In this document: piece after piece, positions 52,700 through 61,270 of the stretch
Layout of the letters: each line of letters begins with the position of its first letter
Position numbering within the stretch: the stretch's first letter is position 1
From: Crossiella sp. SN42
GTDB lineage: Bacteria; Actinomycetota; Actinomycetes; Mycobacteriales; Pseudonocardiaceae
DNA length: 64,000 nucleotides
Assembly: GCF_023897065.1 (NCBI RefSeq)
Contig: NZ_JAMHIV010000003.1
Span: forward strand, 62,001-126,000
Reading direction: 5' to 3'
Program-made: the position numbers and the translations under genes
Notes under the pieces: generated by a model
Told to the model about the DNA's origin: nothing
The model's input: the letters and a program-made list of their open reading frames with translations, nothing else
Database searches by the model: none

Positions 52700-53376
52700 C
52701 CTCGACCTCCTAGAGCGGCCGCTGCCAAGGGGGTCGTGTCATCCAATTCAGAGGTGGCTGCCCACTCGACCGCTACACCAACCGGTACGAGGAAGCGGAA
52801 TCGCTCTTCACCGAGGTCGCGTGGCTGGTTCGCGTTCCAGGAGTTCGGCAGGCACACCACGATGGACGCGCCGACCCTGGGCAGCGTCATCACGATCAGC
52901 CAGGGTTCCCGTGCCAGTGCGAGCGAGGGCTCGACCGCGCCGGGGAGTTGCACCCCCCAGCGCCATCCCTGTGCTTGGAGCACCGGCGCGTAGAAGTCGA
53001 CGAGGTCGGGGTTTGTGTTCCTGGGCCTTGCGGCTCGGAGACACGCCGAGCAGGCTCGTCCGCAGAAGCTCGTCAGCAATCGGACCTCGTGAGGCAACCA
53101 CGAAACGAGAGGTTCCTTCTTGCACAGCAAGGCAAACGGAGATGGTTGCACCTCGTAGCCCGGCGGGCCGTCACGACGAACCAGGTGTACGTCGTTCCTA
53201 ATGCCGGGATCTGGGCTGTGCAAGACCTGAACGAAGAACCAGGCGTCGAGGGTGCGCGTAGTCGCGTCACCGCGTTCCAAGTAGCCACCACGAGCTGAAG
53301 GAAGAGGATTCGGCGCGAACAGCTCGCCGTTGAGTTGGCACTGCTCGTTGGCGGGCAAGGGATTCGCATTGGTCAT
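52696..53376 (-). CDS. Hypothetical protein, first gene of the operon, 226 aa
   Basis: ATG 53376 has GGGAGGTG upstream. The sequence begins TNANPLPANEQCQLNGELFA. Further on are DAWFFVQVLHSPDPGIRNDV, PFALLCKKEPLVSWLPHEVR and SFCGRACSACLRAARP, the last with closely spaced cysteines that could bind zinc; WLIVMTLPRVGASIVVCLP follows. No signal peptide. Not recognised. The first gene in such operons is often the sensor or effector. The promoter presumably lies in the 300 bp shared with the divergent XRE gene. Confidence 0.65.
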   Translation of the reverse strand: MTNANPLPANEQCQLNGELFAPNPLPSARGGYLERGDATTRTLDAWFFVQVLHSPDPGIRNDVHLVRRDGPPGYEVQPSPFALLCKKEPLVSWLPHEVRLLTSFCGRACSACLRAARPRNTNPDLVDFYAPVLQAQGWRWGVQLPGAVEPSLALAREPWLIVMTLPRVGASIVVCLPNSWNANQPRDLGEERFRFLVPVGVAVEWAATSELDDTTPLAAAALGGRG

Positions 53377-53402
53377 CGCGTGCGCACCTCCCGGCCACAT
53401 AT

Positions 53403-53415
53403 GTCCACAATGGAC
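53403..53415. repeat. Palindrome GTCCACAATGGAC upstream of the operon
   Basis: 27 bp upstream of the first start codon of the operon, so it may overlap the promoter. See the matching copy at 47492-47504. Confidence 0.55.
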
Positions 53416-53683
53416 AGACGGTCTATTGGCTGCACCTGCTCAACCGGGGCGCCGACCACCGTCAAGGGAGAGGCCGTACGTCTTTGACTCCTGAAGCGGG
53501 TCGCAGGTCGAGCGAACCGGTGGAGTGGTGCCTGCCCTCAAGAAAAGCCCAGGTTGGAGCCGCAATGAACCCGACAAAACCGTGATCTTGTGGGACAATT
53601 ATTCCCGGTTGAACGGGGAGAAAATGAGGACGCAGTGTCTGCCGCTACCGTCCGGGTCCTCGGCAGACCGGAAGGAGGCCGCG

Positions 53684-54721
53684 ATGGGCGAGCCGGTTCG
53701 CAGCGTGCGCCAGGCGCAACGTCAACTGTCCGCCGAACAGCGGGCGCTGCACAAGACCTGGGTGGAGATCGCTGAGCTGTTCCGCGAGCGCTACGGCGTC
53801 AACATGCGGGTCGCAATGCGGCTGGTGCACGGCTGGAGCCAACGGCAAGCCGCTGACGAGTGGAACGACCGCTGGCCGGACGATCCCAAGTCGGACAAGA
53901 ACTTCTCGTACTGGGAGCAGTGGCCCGCGCCCACAGGCCATGCACCATCGCTCGACGTGCTCGGCAGACTGGCCAAGCTGTACCAGTGCCGCCTCGCAGA
54001 CCTGCTGATTGACTGCGCCGACTTCCGCCAGGCGGACCCGATCTACCGCAGCGGCCAGGACCTGATGGTCGCCAGTCGTGAGGTCGCCCAGCCCGCTGGG
54101 ATGACCGCCTTGGTGGAGAGGGTGGAGACCAGCAGCGTCCAGCAACTCGCGGAGATGGTGACGAACTGGGTGCACGCCGACGATGGACGTGTGATCAGCC
54201 GCCGGAACCTGTTGCTGAAGGTGAGTGCCGGGCTGACGCTCGCTGCATCCGGCTCGGCCCTGGCCGACACCGCATCAGCAGACACGCAACCGACCGCGTC
54301 CGCGCCGGCGACCGCCCAACCGCTGACCGGCATCTGGCACAGCCGCTACATCTACCCGAGCACCGGCCGTGGGGCGGATTTCGTGGGCGAGCACTACGTG
54401 GTCCTGCGGCAGCACGGTGCGCGGCTGGTGGCGCAGAGCTTGCCGCATTCCGCCGGATCGGAACTCCGGCTCGAACTCAACCTAGATGCCGCCGTGGCAA
54501 CCGGCACCTGGCGCGAGCGAACCTCGTTGACGGGGTACTACCGCGGGGCGGTCTACCACGGCACGCTCCAGATGGTGGTGGACCAGCCCCGGCGCCGGAT
54601 GCGGGGCATGTGGCTGGGGTTCGGCCGGGACTTCACCATCAACAGCGGCCAGTGGGAACTGGACTGGTGTCAGGACGACATTTCCAAGGCAGCACAACGA
54701 ATCTATGAGAACAAGGCGTAG
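53684..54721 (+). CDS. XRE-type regulator with C-terminal sensory-like domain
   Basis: 345 residues. ATG 53684 has an ideal ribosome site (GGAAGGAGG). The N-terminal 100 residues include [20 protein letters not shown] and [20 protein letters not shown], then [18 protein letters not shown], the lambda-repressor-like arrangement found in actinobacterial XRE proteins. A linker with an Arg-Arg-x-x-L segment ([20 protein letters not shown]) leads to a C-terminal beta-rich domain ([40 protein letters not shown]). [11 protein letters not shown] looks like a Tat-type segment but lies internally. Divergent from the six-gene operon. Ligand and targets unknown. Confidence 0.75.
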   Translation: MGEPVRSVRQAQRQLSAEQRALHKTWVEIAELFRERYGVNMRVAMRLVHGWSQRQAADEWNDRWPDDPKSDKNFSYWEQWPAPTGHAPSLDVLGRLAKLYQCRLADLLIDCADFRQADPIYRSGQDLMVASREVAQPAGMTALVERVETSSVQQLAEMVTNWVHADDGRVISRRNLLLKVSAGLTLAASGSALADTASADTQPTASAPATAQPLTGIWHSRYIYPSTGRGADFVGEHYVVLRQHGARLVAQSLPHSAGSELRLELNLDAAVATGTWRERTSLTGYYRGAVYHGTLQMVVDQPRRRMRGMWLGFGRDFTINSGQWELDWCQDDISKAAQRIYENKA

Positions 54722-54744
54722 TCGTCATCCCGAGATGACGACTA
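54719..54744. terminator. Hairpin spanning both stop codons of convergent genes
   Basis: Perfect 11-bp stem (TAGTCGTCATC with its complement) and the tetraloop CCGA. It includes the TAG of the XRE gene and the TGA of the minus-strand enzyme gene. Probably a shared bidirectional terminator. Confidence 0.8.
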
Positions 54745-55597
54745 TGAGCCGAGTTCCGGGCTCGAACCGGCCACGGTCGATTAGAGCGAAGACGCCGTAG
54801 AGCATCTTCGCGACGTACACCCAGTCGAGCTGGATGCCGTGGCGGGCCTGGAAGTCGGCGATGAAGTCATCCAGCTCGGGTTTGCGTTTGGCGAAACCAC
54901 CGAAGTGGAACTCGGTCTCGATCTGCCAGTTGCCACTGGCCGCGCCGAAGGCGTCACGTTGCAGCTGGTCCACCTCGGCGTTGAGGAAGTCGCCGCCCTT
55001 GAGGGCCGCGAAGCCGATGGCGCACTGTTCCTTCCGCAGGCCGTGGGCGATTCCGGCCAGGGTGCCGCCGGTGCCAACCGCACAGCAGATGACGTCGAAG
55101 GGGACGGTGATCTCGGTTGGCAACTCGGCGCAGCCCTTCAGTGCCAAGGCGTTGCTGCCGCCCTCTGGCAGGTAGTAGAAGTCGCCGAACTCCTCGTGCA
55201 GACGCTGGAGAACCTTTGGCTCGGTCTTGCTGCGGTAGGTCTGGCGGTCAAGGTAGCTGAGGGTCATGCCTCGGCTTACGGCGAGCGCCAGATTGTCGTT
55301 GAGCGGCAGGTGTTCCTCACCGCGGATCACGCCGACGGTCGCGAACCCGAAGTGCCTACCCGCGGAGGCGGTCGCGGGGACGTGGTTGGAGTAGGCCCCG
55401 CCGAAAGTGAGCAGCTGTGTGAAGCCCTGTTCCTTTGCGGCGGTGATGTTGTGCTGTAGCTTGCGCCACTTGTTGCCGCGGAGTTCGGGATGGATGAGGT
55501 CATCGCGCTTGAGGTACACCGCAACTCCACGACGTTGGGCACGCTCATCAGTTAGTTCGACGAGGGGCGACGGCAGGCGGAGGTCCGGCAACGGCAT
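54725..55597 (-). CDS. PLP-dependent D-cysteine desulfhydrase / ACC deaminase-like enzyme
   Basis: About 290 residues. Fold-type II PLP enzyme: YLKRDDLIHPELRGNKWRKL has the catalytic lysine in GNKWRKL (about residue 43), followed by TFGGAYSNHVPATASAGRHF. The phosphate-binding loop CAVGTGGTLAGIAHGLRK (about 175) and a late conserved LDWVYVAKMLYGVFALIDRG complete the pattern. Members split D-cysteine to pyruvate, sulfide and ammonia or deaminate ACC; the sequence does not decide which. ATG 55597 (a GTG at 55603 is possible). It converges on the XRE gene across a perfect hairpin. Confidence 0.88.
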   Translation of the reverse strand: MPLPDLRLPSPLVELTDERAQRRGVAVYLKRDDLIHPELRGNKWRKLQHNITAAKEQGFTQLLTFGGAYSNHVPATASAGRHFGFATVGVIRGEEHLPLNDNLALAVSRGMTLSYLDRQTYRSKTEPKVLQRLHEEFGDFYYLPEGGSNALALKGCAELPTEITVPFDVICCAVGTGGTLAGIAHGLRKEQCAIGFAALKGGDFLNAEVDQLQRDAFGAASGNWQIETEFHFGGFAKRKPELDDFIADFQARHGIQLDWVYVAKMLYGVFALIDRGRFEPGTRLIVVISG

Positions 55598-55603
55598 GGG
55601 CAC

Positions 55604-56170
55604 AATCTAGATGCCGGCTGGCTGTTCGGCGGGGCGGAGAGGACCGGCGTTCAGCATCGGTGACGGGTGGGTCGGCCAGGGCAGGTGCACCGGGTCCCAA
55701 CAGCGCGCCGAACAACACCCAAGGCGACAGGAGTGGGCTCGGGGACGCCATGAGGGTGCACACGTCGAACTGTGCCGCAGCGACTGCGACACGCCCGGTC
55801 GTGGTCCAGCTGATCCGGTTCAGCAGCGTTTGGCGAGGACCGGCGAGCCTGCCTGGGCACGGGGACGATGCTGGTGCAGCGGAGATCGGCTGTGGCAACG
55901 TCGCTCTGGATGGCCAGGACGCCCACGCTGCTGGATACGGGGAAGCCTCGCGTCGGCGACGCGGACATCACCACCATGGCCGACATCGTGCGCCTGGAAG
56001 TCGTCCGGGTCGACATGAGCGGACCCGACGTCCGCATCATCGCCTGTCCACAGCTCTGAGCGCGGCGTTCACCCGGCCGGGTGGCGCCGCGATTTTCGAG
56101 TGAAGCAACGGGAAATCGCGACTAACCTCGACGGCCATGGGCCTGTCCCTCCCCCCTGATGGGCCCACTA
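55604..56170. other. Intergenic, one possible regulator remnant
   Basis: A plus-strand frame at 55868-56059 reads RTPTLLDTGKPRVGDADITT and could be a piece of an XRE-associated regulator. It lacks a ribosome site and family length. Nothing else is supported. Confidence 0.4.
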
Positions 56171-56216
56171 GGGGAACGCTGGTCCGCCTCATCCCCCCTG
56201 GTGGACCAGCGTCCCC
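56171..56216 (-). terminator. Strong hairpin downstream of the FAD monooxygenase gene
   Basis: GGGGAACGCTGGTCC pairs with GGACCAGCGTCCCC across a 17-base loop, with one bulged base. It begins 20 bp after the stop codon at 56237, in the right place to end the four-gene transcript. Confidence 0.75.
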
Positions 56217-56236
56217 GCCAGGAACGAGCGTCCAGA

Positions 56237-57634
56237 TCAGCTCGGCGTCGGATCCAGGACGCGGAGCTCCTCGTCGCTGAACGGCGGCGTGTTCAGACCG
56301 TCCTTGTGCGGGGTCCGGAGCGCTTTGAGCAGGATGCTGGGTCGCAGCAAGTTGGTCGCCGGCGCAGACAAGGTGAACACGTCGATTTGCGCCTCGGCGA
56401 TCGTCGGGTTGTTCATCGCCTTGCGGCCGAGCCAGTCCTGGAACGCGTACTGCAGCCGGGCTGCTCGACCGGGACGCGGGCAGTCGGTCTGCGGGAAGCG
56501 GAGGTCCTGAGTGGTGGCCATGGTCCAAGCGTCGTCAGCCGCAGCGGCGATCGACTGCTGGATCTGCTGGGTGCCGTCGGCACCGTGCTGGGCGAGTCCG
56601 TCGCGGAGGGCGATGGCGGCGCGGGCGGCGACCGTGAGGCCGTGCCCGTAGACCGGGTTGAAGGTGGCGTAGGCATCGCCCATGACGACCAGGCCGCGTG
56701 GCCACTGCGGCAGGCGCTCGAAGTAGCGGCGCCGGTTCGCATGCGCACGAAAGCCGAAGGCCGGACCGAGGGGTTCGGCCGCGGCGATCAACTTGGCGAT
56801 GGTGGGATCCGGCAGACTGGCGGCGAAAGCGCGCTGGCCTTCCTCGTCCAGAGTGGGCTGGGAGCCGGGGGCGCCGGACAGGGTGACGGTCCACTGCCCG
56901 TCCTCGATCGGGATGAGCACGCCGGAGCGGCGGGATCGAGTGGTCAGCGCCGGGTTGGCCTGGATGTTGACCGCCGGGAAGTCCTGCGTGGCCTCGTCAG
57001 GGGCGCGGAAGATCCTGGTGGTGTAGAAGATGCCGGGATCCACGGTCACTTGGTGTACCGGGGGAAGGCCGAGTTCGGTCAGCCAGTCGACGGCCTGGGA
57101 GCTGCGGCCGGTCGTGTCGACCACGAAGTCCGCGGACAGCTCGATGACCTCGCCGGTGGCGCGATCCCGGCACCGGGCGCCAGTGACCGCAGCGGAGCTG
57201 CCGGTCAGGCCGAGGACGTCGGTGGCCTCGACGAAGCGGAGCTGGTCGCCGTCGGGCAGACGGGATCGGATGGTCCATTCGAGCAAGCGCCTGCTGCTGC
57301 CGATGATGTACTGGGTGCCGGGACGGCGGTGAAACCAGCCGTAGGGGGTCAGGGCCAGGTAGCGGTCGGGCAGGCCGATCCGCTGTGCGCCCTTGGCAAG
57401 CAGCGAGTCGATCAGGCCGGGCATGAGGTCGGCCAGGGCGCGCGCGCCACCGGAGACCAGGGCGTGGGTGTGGCGTGCGTGCGGGGTGCCTTTGCGGTCG
57501 GTGGGTTCGTCGGCGAAGCGGTCGCGGTCGACGACGGTGACGGTGTCGGCGACCTGGGAGAGCACGTACGCGGCGAGGGTTCCGGCGAAGCCGCCGCCGA
57601 GCACGAGGGCGTTGCGGATCCGAGGTGTCGGCAT
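56237..57634 (-). CDS. FAD-dependent monooxygenase
   Basis: 465 residues. It starts with a classic dinucleotide-binding motif, ALVLGGGFAGTLAAYVLSQV (about 9-28), ending in the acidic residue of VVDRDRF. The DG motif region DFVVDTTGRSSQAVDWLTEL (about 190-209) and the GD motif GLVVMGDAYATFNPVYGHGL (about 325-344) are those of flavin hydroxylases. The C-terminal half is substrate-specific and unassigned. No membrane helix. Genes of this type repeatedly sit next to a DUF6545 (MAB_1171c-like) membrane protein, an ImmA/IrrE peptidase and an XRE regulator, as here. Start ATG 57634, 20 bp after the upstream stop. Confidence 0.85.
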   Translation of the reverse strand: MPTPRIRNALVLGGGFAGTLAAYVLSQVADTVTVVDRDRFADEPTDRKGTPHARHTHALVSGGARALADLMPGLIDSLLAKGAQRIGLPDRYLALTPYGWFHRRPGTQYIIGSSRRLLEWTIRSRLPDGDQLRFVEATDVLGLTGSSAAVTGARCRDRATGEVIELSADFVVDTTGRSSQAVDWLTELGLPPVHQVTVDPGIFYTTRIFRAPDEATQDFPAVNIQANPALTTRSRRSGVLIPIEDGQWTVTLSGAPGSQPTLDEEGQRAFAASLPDPTIAKLIAAAEPLGPAFGFRAHANRRRYFERLPQWPRGLVVMGDAYATFNPVYGHGLTVAARAAIALRDGLAQHGADGTQQIQQSIAAAADDAWTMATTQDLRFPQTDCPRPGRAARLQYAFQDWLGRKAMNNPTIAEAQIDVFTLSAPATNLLRPSILLKALRTPHKDGLNTPPFSDEELRVLDPTPS

Positions 57635-57654
57635 TGCGGTCCCTTCGAGGTGGG

Positions 57655-58923
57655 TCAGCGGGGCGTGGCCGCTGCGTGGTCCGAGGTGCTCGCCACCGGG
57701 GCGGTGCTGGCCGCGACCAGGTCGTTCAGGCCGGGGTCGCGGAAGGCCGCTGCGATGCTGGTCAGGCGGGCGCGTTCGGCCGCGAACGCGTGGTGGGCCT
57801 GCTCCGCCGCGCCGTGTTCCGGCACGGTCGTGACATCGGCGCTGCGTTCGCCGCGTTCGTAGGCGGCCAGGGCCGCCTTGATCTCGGCTGCCTCCTGGTA
57901 GGCCTGTGCTTGGGCGTCGGTGAGGTCGGCCTCGCGAATGCGATCGGCGATGGCAGCGGCAGTCCGGGCCGAGCGGTAGGGCTCCAGCAGCTGCAGCCAG
58001 TCGTTGATCTCGATCACGCGCCAGAACAGGCGGCTGCTGGCCTGGAACCGGCTGCCGAGGTGGTGCTGCTGGTGGACCAGCTCGGGGTCGACTGGCTGGA
58101 GCGCCCGCCACAACGGAAGCAGCCGCTGGTGGTCGCGGACAGCGTCGGGGTAGTCGGCGAGCTTCTGCACGGAGATGGGCAGTTTCGGTCCCCACACCGG
58201 GATGGACATGCCCATGATCACCAGTGGCGCGGACAGGATGTTCAAGGAGGGGCCGACGTGGGTGCTGAGCAGGCTCAGGTCCTGGTCGAACCAGGTGGCG
58301 ATGATCGCGATGAAGGTCACCGTGCCGTAGGCCACGCCGAACAGGATGCCCACCGCGGTGATGCGCAGCCCGCGGCGCAACCACGCTCGCCCGGCGGTGG
58401 TCGGTTCGGCCGTCCACCGCCAGCACATGTACGCGATGTTGGCCATGCCGACGGTGTAGGCCAGGAAGTGCAGCGCCATCTGCTCGCCGAAGAACGGCGC
58501 GGCCGGGTAGGTGACGAGGAACTCCAGGTGCAGGTCGGCCGGCGGGCCGCCGAGCACGAACAGGACCACCTGGGTCACGGCGATGGCGCCGTAGATCGAG
58601 AGGATCCAGCGGGCGCCGCGCCAGGCTCGTGCGGGCGAGTACCGCCAGTACAGCAACATGACCTGGCCGGAGCCGACCCAGCCCATGGTGACCACGCCTA
58701 TGACGATGACCGACAGGCTGGGAATCCCGGTGAGCTTGTTGAGGTTCACCCCGACCAGCGGCACCGCGACCAGGAAGCCAATGGCGACGCAGATGCCCGA
58801 GGTGCACAGCGGAAGAATCGCCGGGCGTTGCGCTGCTGGGGCCGCCCGCCACGACCGGTACTTGTGCGCGACCAGCGCCAAAGTTCCTATGGCGCAAAGG
58901 AAGTAGAAGATATAGAAGATCAT
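57655..58923 (-). CDS. DUF6545 / MAB_1171c-like membrane protein
   Basis: 422 residues. The N-terminal half has seven membrane helices, among them IFYIFYFLCAIGTLALVAHK, SGICVAIGFLVAVPLVGVNL, VIVIGVVTMGWVGSGQVMLL and GLRITAVGILFGVAYGTVTF. The C-terminal 200 residues are cytoplasmic and helical (FWRVIEINDWLQLLEPYRSA). This matches the putative transporter/regulatory membrane family named after MAB_1171c. The ATG start at 58923 is one base beyond the stop of the ImmA-type gene (58925), so translation is coupled. Ligand unknown; the cytoplasmic part could signal to the partner proteins. Confidence 0.82.
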   Translation of the reverse strand: MIFYIFYFLCAIGTLALVAHKYRSWRAAPAAQRPAILPLCTSGICVAIGFLVAVPLVGVNLNKLTGIPSLSVIVIGVVTMGWVGSGQVMLLYWRYSPARAWRGARWILSIYGAIAVTQVVLFVLGGPPADLHLEFLVTYPAAPFFGEQMALHFLAYTVGMANIAYMCWRWTAEPTTAGRAWLRRGLRITAVGILFGVAYGTVTFIAIIATWFDQDLSLLSTHVGPSLNILSAPLVIMGMSIPVWGPKLPISVQKLADYPDAVRDHQRLLPLWRALQPVDPELVHQQHHLGSRFQASSRLFWRVIEINDWLQLLEPYRSARTAAAIADRIREADLTDAQAQAYQEAAEIKAALAAYERGERSADVTTVPEHGAAEQAHHAFAAERARLTSIAAAFRDPGLNDLVAASTAPVASTSDHAAATPR

Positions 58924-58924
58924 C

Positions 58925-59470
58925 TTAGCTCCGGTTCGCGGCGAACCCGAGCGAGTACCAGACCCGGGTGGCGGCGTCGTCGTCGGTGACCTGGAACGGG
59001 TCTACCTGCTGCTGCCCGGCTACCGCGAGGAGGTCCTGCATCAGCGCGCCGGCGACCTGTTCGGCTTCCTGTTCGTCCGCGGCGGTCAACGTGGTCCGGC
59101 GGGCGAGCATCCTGAGCAGGCCCGGGGAAATGTCGGGGGAGAACAGGGTGTTGCCCTCTTCCTCGGTGATCCGTCCGGGCTCATGGCCGCAGATCATGTG
59201 GGCCAGCTCGTGCAGCAGGATGAGCAGCCGGTGCGGCCAGCTCCGGGCAGTGGTGACGAAGATGAAGTTGCTGCCAGCGGTGTCCTGAGCCCAGTAGCCG
59301 CTGAGCCCGCGCGCGGTCAGGTCGTCGAAGTACAGGTGGATGGGCTGACGAAGCCGGTTGCCCACGACGTCGCACAGCCGCAGGCAGACTGAGGCTGTGC
59401 TCGCGGAACGGTCGAGGTTCAGCTCCCGGATCAGTTCCCGGCGAAGGTCTTTCAGCTGTTTGCGGTTCAT
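58925..59470 (-). CDS. ImmA/IrrE-type metallopeptidase
   Basis: 181 residues. The zinc site is LHELAHMICGHEP (HExxH, about residue 88), preceded by IHLYFDDLTARGLSGYWAQD and FIFVTTARSWPHRLLILLHE. Peptidases of this family cleave XRE-type repressors; the neighbouring upstream gene encodes exactly such a repressor, 28 bp away. The usual model is: signal received, peptidase cleaves the repressor, operon turned on. ATG 59470. Length and motif are normal, so it is probably active. Confidence 0.85.
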   Translation of the reverse strand: MNRKQLKDLRRELIRELNLDRSASTASVCLRLCDVVGNRLRQPIHLYFDDLTARGLSGYWAQDTAGSNFIFVTTARSWPHRLLILLHELAHMICGHEPGRITEEEGNTLFSPDISPGLLRMLARRTTLTAADEQEAEQVAGALMQDLLAVAGQQQVDPFQVTDDDAATRVWYSLGFAANRS

Positions 59471-59498
59471 GGTCCCGCCTTGGGGAGCGTCTCCTGGC

Positions 59499-60251
59499 TC
59501 ACGTCACACCGCCATGTGTCGTGCCGCCAGATGGTTGTCCGTCAGGTGTCTCCGGAGCTCGCGCGGAACGGGCCAGGGCTTCTTCCACCGCGGCGGCGGC
59601 CTCGGGCCTGAGCGCCTTGACCAGCGTCCGCACGAGCGAGTCGCGAACCTCTTCGGTGAGTTCGGGTGCGCGGGTGACGACCTTCTCGATGCCTAGCTCG
59701 GCCATGGTGCGGTGGAACCTCAGTTGGCTGTCCATTCGCTCGGCCAGTTCCTCGTCGAGGAAGTAGGCCGGCGGGGAGTGGAAGACCTCGGCAAGCATGA
59801 TCACGTGCCGCAGACGAGGGTTGATGTTCTTGCCGCTGCGCAGATCGATGATCGTGCTCGGCGAGATCGTCCAGTTGGCGTCGCCCCGCTCCTTGCCCCG
59901 CTCACGGACCGCCGCGACCGCCGCGTCCAGGGTGAGTTCGTTCTTCTCCGGGTGGTGGGCCAAGTCGAAAAGGGTGTTCAGCTTCTCGCTGAAGGGCCGT
60001 CGCGACAGGCTTCGCGGTGCCCGGTCGCGCCGTCCGCCGACGAAGTAGGCCGGGTGCACGTTCAGAAACTCCGCCAAGGCCTCGACCGTGGCCAGTGTCG
60101 GCTCACGTTGTCCTCGGCGTAGCTGGGCGATATAGCTGTGGCTGACCCCGATCGCCTCTGCCAACTTGACGTTGGACATCGGCTGACCATCGGTGTCAGC
60201 GCAGAGCTGTTGCAGGACAGCCGGGAACGAGCGAATTCCGTTCTCGACCAC
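59499..60251 (-). CDS. XRE-family repressor of the ImmA/MAB_1171c operon
   Basis: About 250 residues. GTG 60251 has GGAGGTGA 5 bases upstream. The N-terminal domain has MSNVKLAEAIGVSHSYIAQL followed by RRGQREPTLATVEALAEFLN, a typical XRE helix-turn-helix. A second similar unit (NWTISPSTIIDLRSGKNINP, about 115-134) follows, then a helical C-terminus (FHRTMAELGIEKVVTRAPEL). A likely operator is the inverted repeat at 60299-60350, between this gene and the divergent GGDEF gene. Cleavage by the adjacent ImmA-type peptidase is the expected control. Confidence 0.85.
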   Translation of the reverse strand: MVENGIRSFPAVLQQLCADTDGQPMSNVKLAEAIGVSHSYIAQLRRGQREPTLATVEALAEFLNVHPAYFVGGRRDRAPRSLSRRPFSEKLNTLFDLAHHPEKNELTLDAAVAAVRERGKERGDANWTISPSTIIDLRSGKNINPRLRHVIMLAEVFHSPPAYFLDEELAERMDSQLRFHRTMAELGIEKVVTRAPELTEEVRDSLVRTLVKALRPEAAAAVEEALARSARAPETPDGQPSGGTTHGGVT

Positions 60252-60298
60252 GACGTCACCTCCCGAGCCGTCGCCCCCTGGCCCATCTCTCATCAAAC

Positions 60299-60350
60299 GC
60301 TTGTACTCCTTCGAGGGCGATACCCCAATCGGGTCTACTTGAGTACAAGC
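60299..60350. promoter_or_regulatory. Inverted-repeat operator in the divergent promoter region
   Basis: GCTTGTACTC (60299-60308) and its exact complement GAGTACAAGC (60341-60350), 32 bp apart. The right half is itself part of CTTGAGTACAAG. Position between the XRE gene and the GGDEF gene makes it a likely site for the XRE protein, and it could control both directions. Confidence 0.55.
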
Positions 60351-60436
60351 TCTCCAGATTGTGCCTATGCTGCCAATCTCGACATCTGCGCAGATATGAA
60401 GATCATTTACTCAGATGAGTTTCGGGAGTGATAGCG

Positions 60437-61168
60437 GTGCGTGCTACGCGAGCGGCAACGGCAGCCGGTTGGGATGCCTCGGCGGCCGAGGCTGGCGACG
60501 ATCTCGCTGGAGAACGAACTCCACTTCCCCGGAGCAGTCAGGCGCGGCCCGATTCGGCGGCGCCGGGAACCGGGTCGCATTGCGACAAGTGCGGGCAGGC
60601 CGTGAACGCGCCTCGGCTCGACCACCTGACCCGCCTTCCCGACCGGTGGGGTTGGGAGGATGCCGCACCCCGACTCCTCCGTGAGACGGCCGCGCGCGGT
60701 GGGGCACTCGTCCTCCTAATGCTCGACATCGACGAGTTCAAGACGATCAATGACACCCACGGCCACCTCGCCGGCGACGTCGTGCTGCGGATGGTTGCGG
60801 ACTGCCTGCGAACGGTCATGCGACCGGGAGATCTACTGGTCCGTTACGGCGGCGACGAGTTCGTCGCGCTCTGCGTGGTGGCCGATGCGCACGAAGCGAT
60901 CCACGTCACCCGCAGAGTCGCCCGCACGGTGCGGGACACGGCCATCCTCGCGCCTGACGCGCGGGAGGACATCACGGTCGGCATCTCGGTCACGGCAGCC
61001 ATCGGCGCGGCGGCGTTCCGACCAACGCCGGACAGGTGCGTTATCTCCATAGGCACGGCGCTCCGGCACGCGGACGCGGCACTGCTTGAGGCGAAGGGAG
61101 CGAATGAGGATCGGGAGTGCGTGGTGTTCCTCGGTCCCTTGACAGGAGGTGGGTTCGAGATCGTGTGA
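60437..61168 (+). CDS. GGDEF-domain protein (diguanylate cyclase)
   Basis: 243 residues. The N-terminus (about 1-65) is low-complexity with one CxxC, HCDKCGQ, which may bind zinc. The GGDEF domain follows: LDHLTRLPDRWGWEDAAPRL, LVLLMLDIDEFKTINDTHGH (metal site) and the catalytic loop VRYGGDEF. An RxxD inhibitory site lies five residues before it (RPGDLLVRYGGDEF). So it should make cyclic di-GMP with product inhibition. No membrane helix or sensor domain. GTG 60437 fits the GGGAG at 60424-60428 better than the GTG at 60428. It is divergent from the XRE gene and may share its operator. Confidence 0.85.
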   Translation: MRATRAATAAGWDASAAEAGDDLAGERTPLPRSSQARPDSAAPGTGSHCDKCGQAVNAPRLDHLTRLPDRWGWEDAAPRLLRETAARGGALVLLMLDIDEFKTINDTHGHLAGDVVLRMVADCLRTVMRPGDLLVRYGGDEFVALCVVADAHEAIHVTRRVARTVRDTAILAPDAREDITVGISVTAAIGAAAFRPTPDRCVISIGTALRHADAALLEAKGANEDRECVVFLGPLTGGGFEIV

Positions 61169-61270
61169 CGGGCTCGGGTCGGCGGGGGCGGACTCGGGTG
61201 TGCGTTCGGGGAAGGGAAGTCGGGACTGGTAGCGCAGCGACTGGTTCCGGGCTTCAGGATGGGGAGAAAC

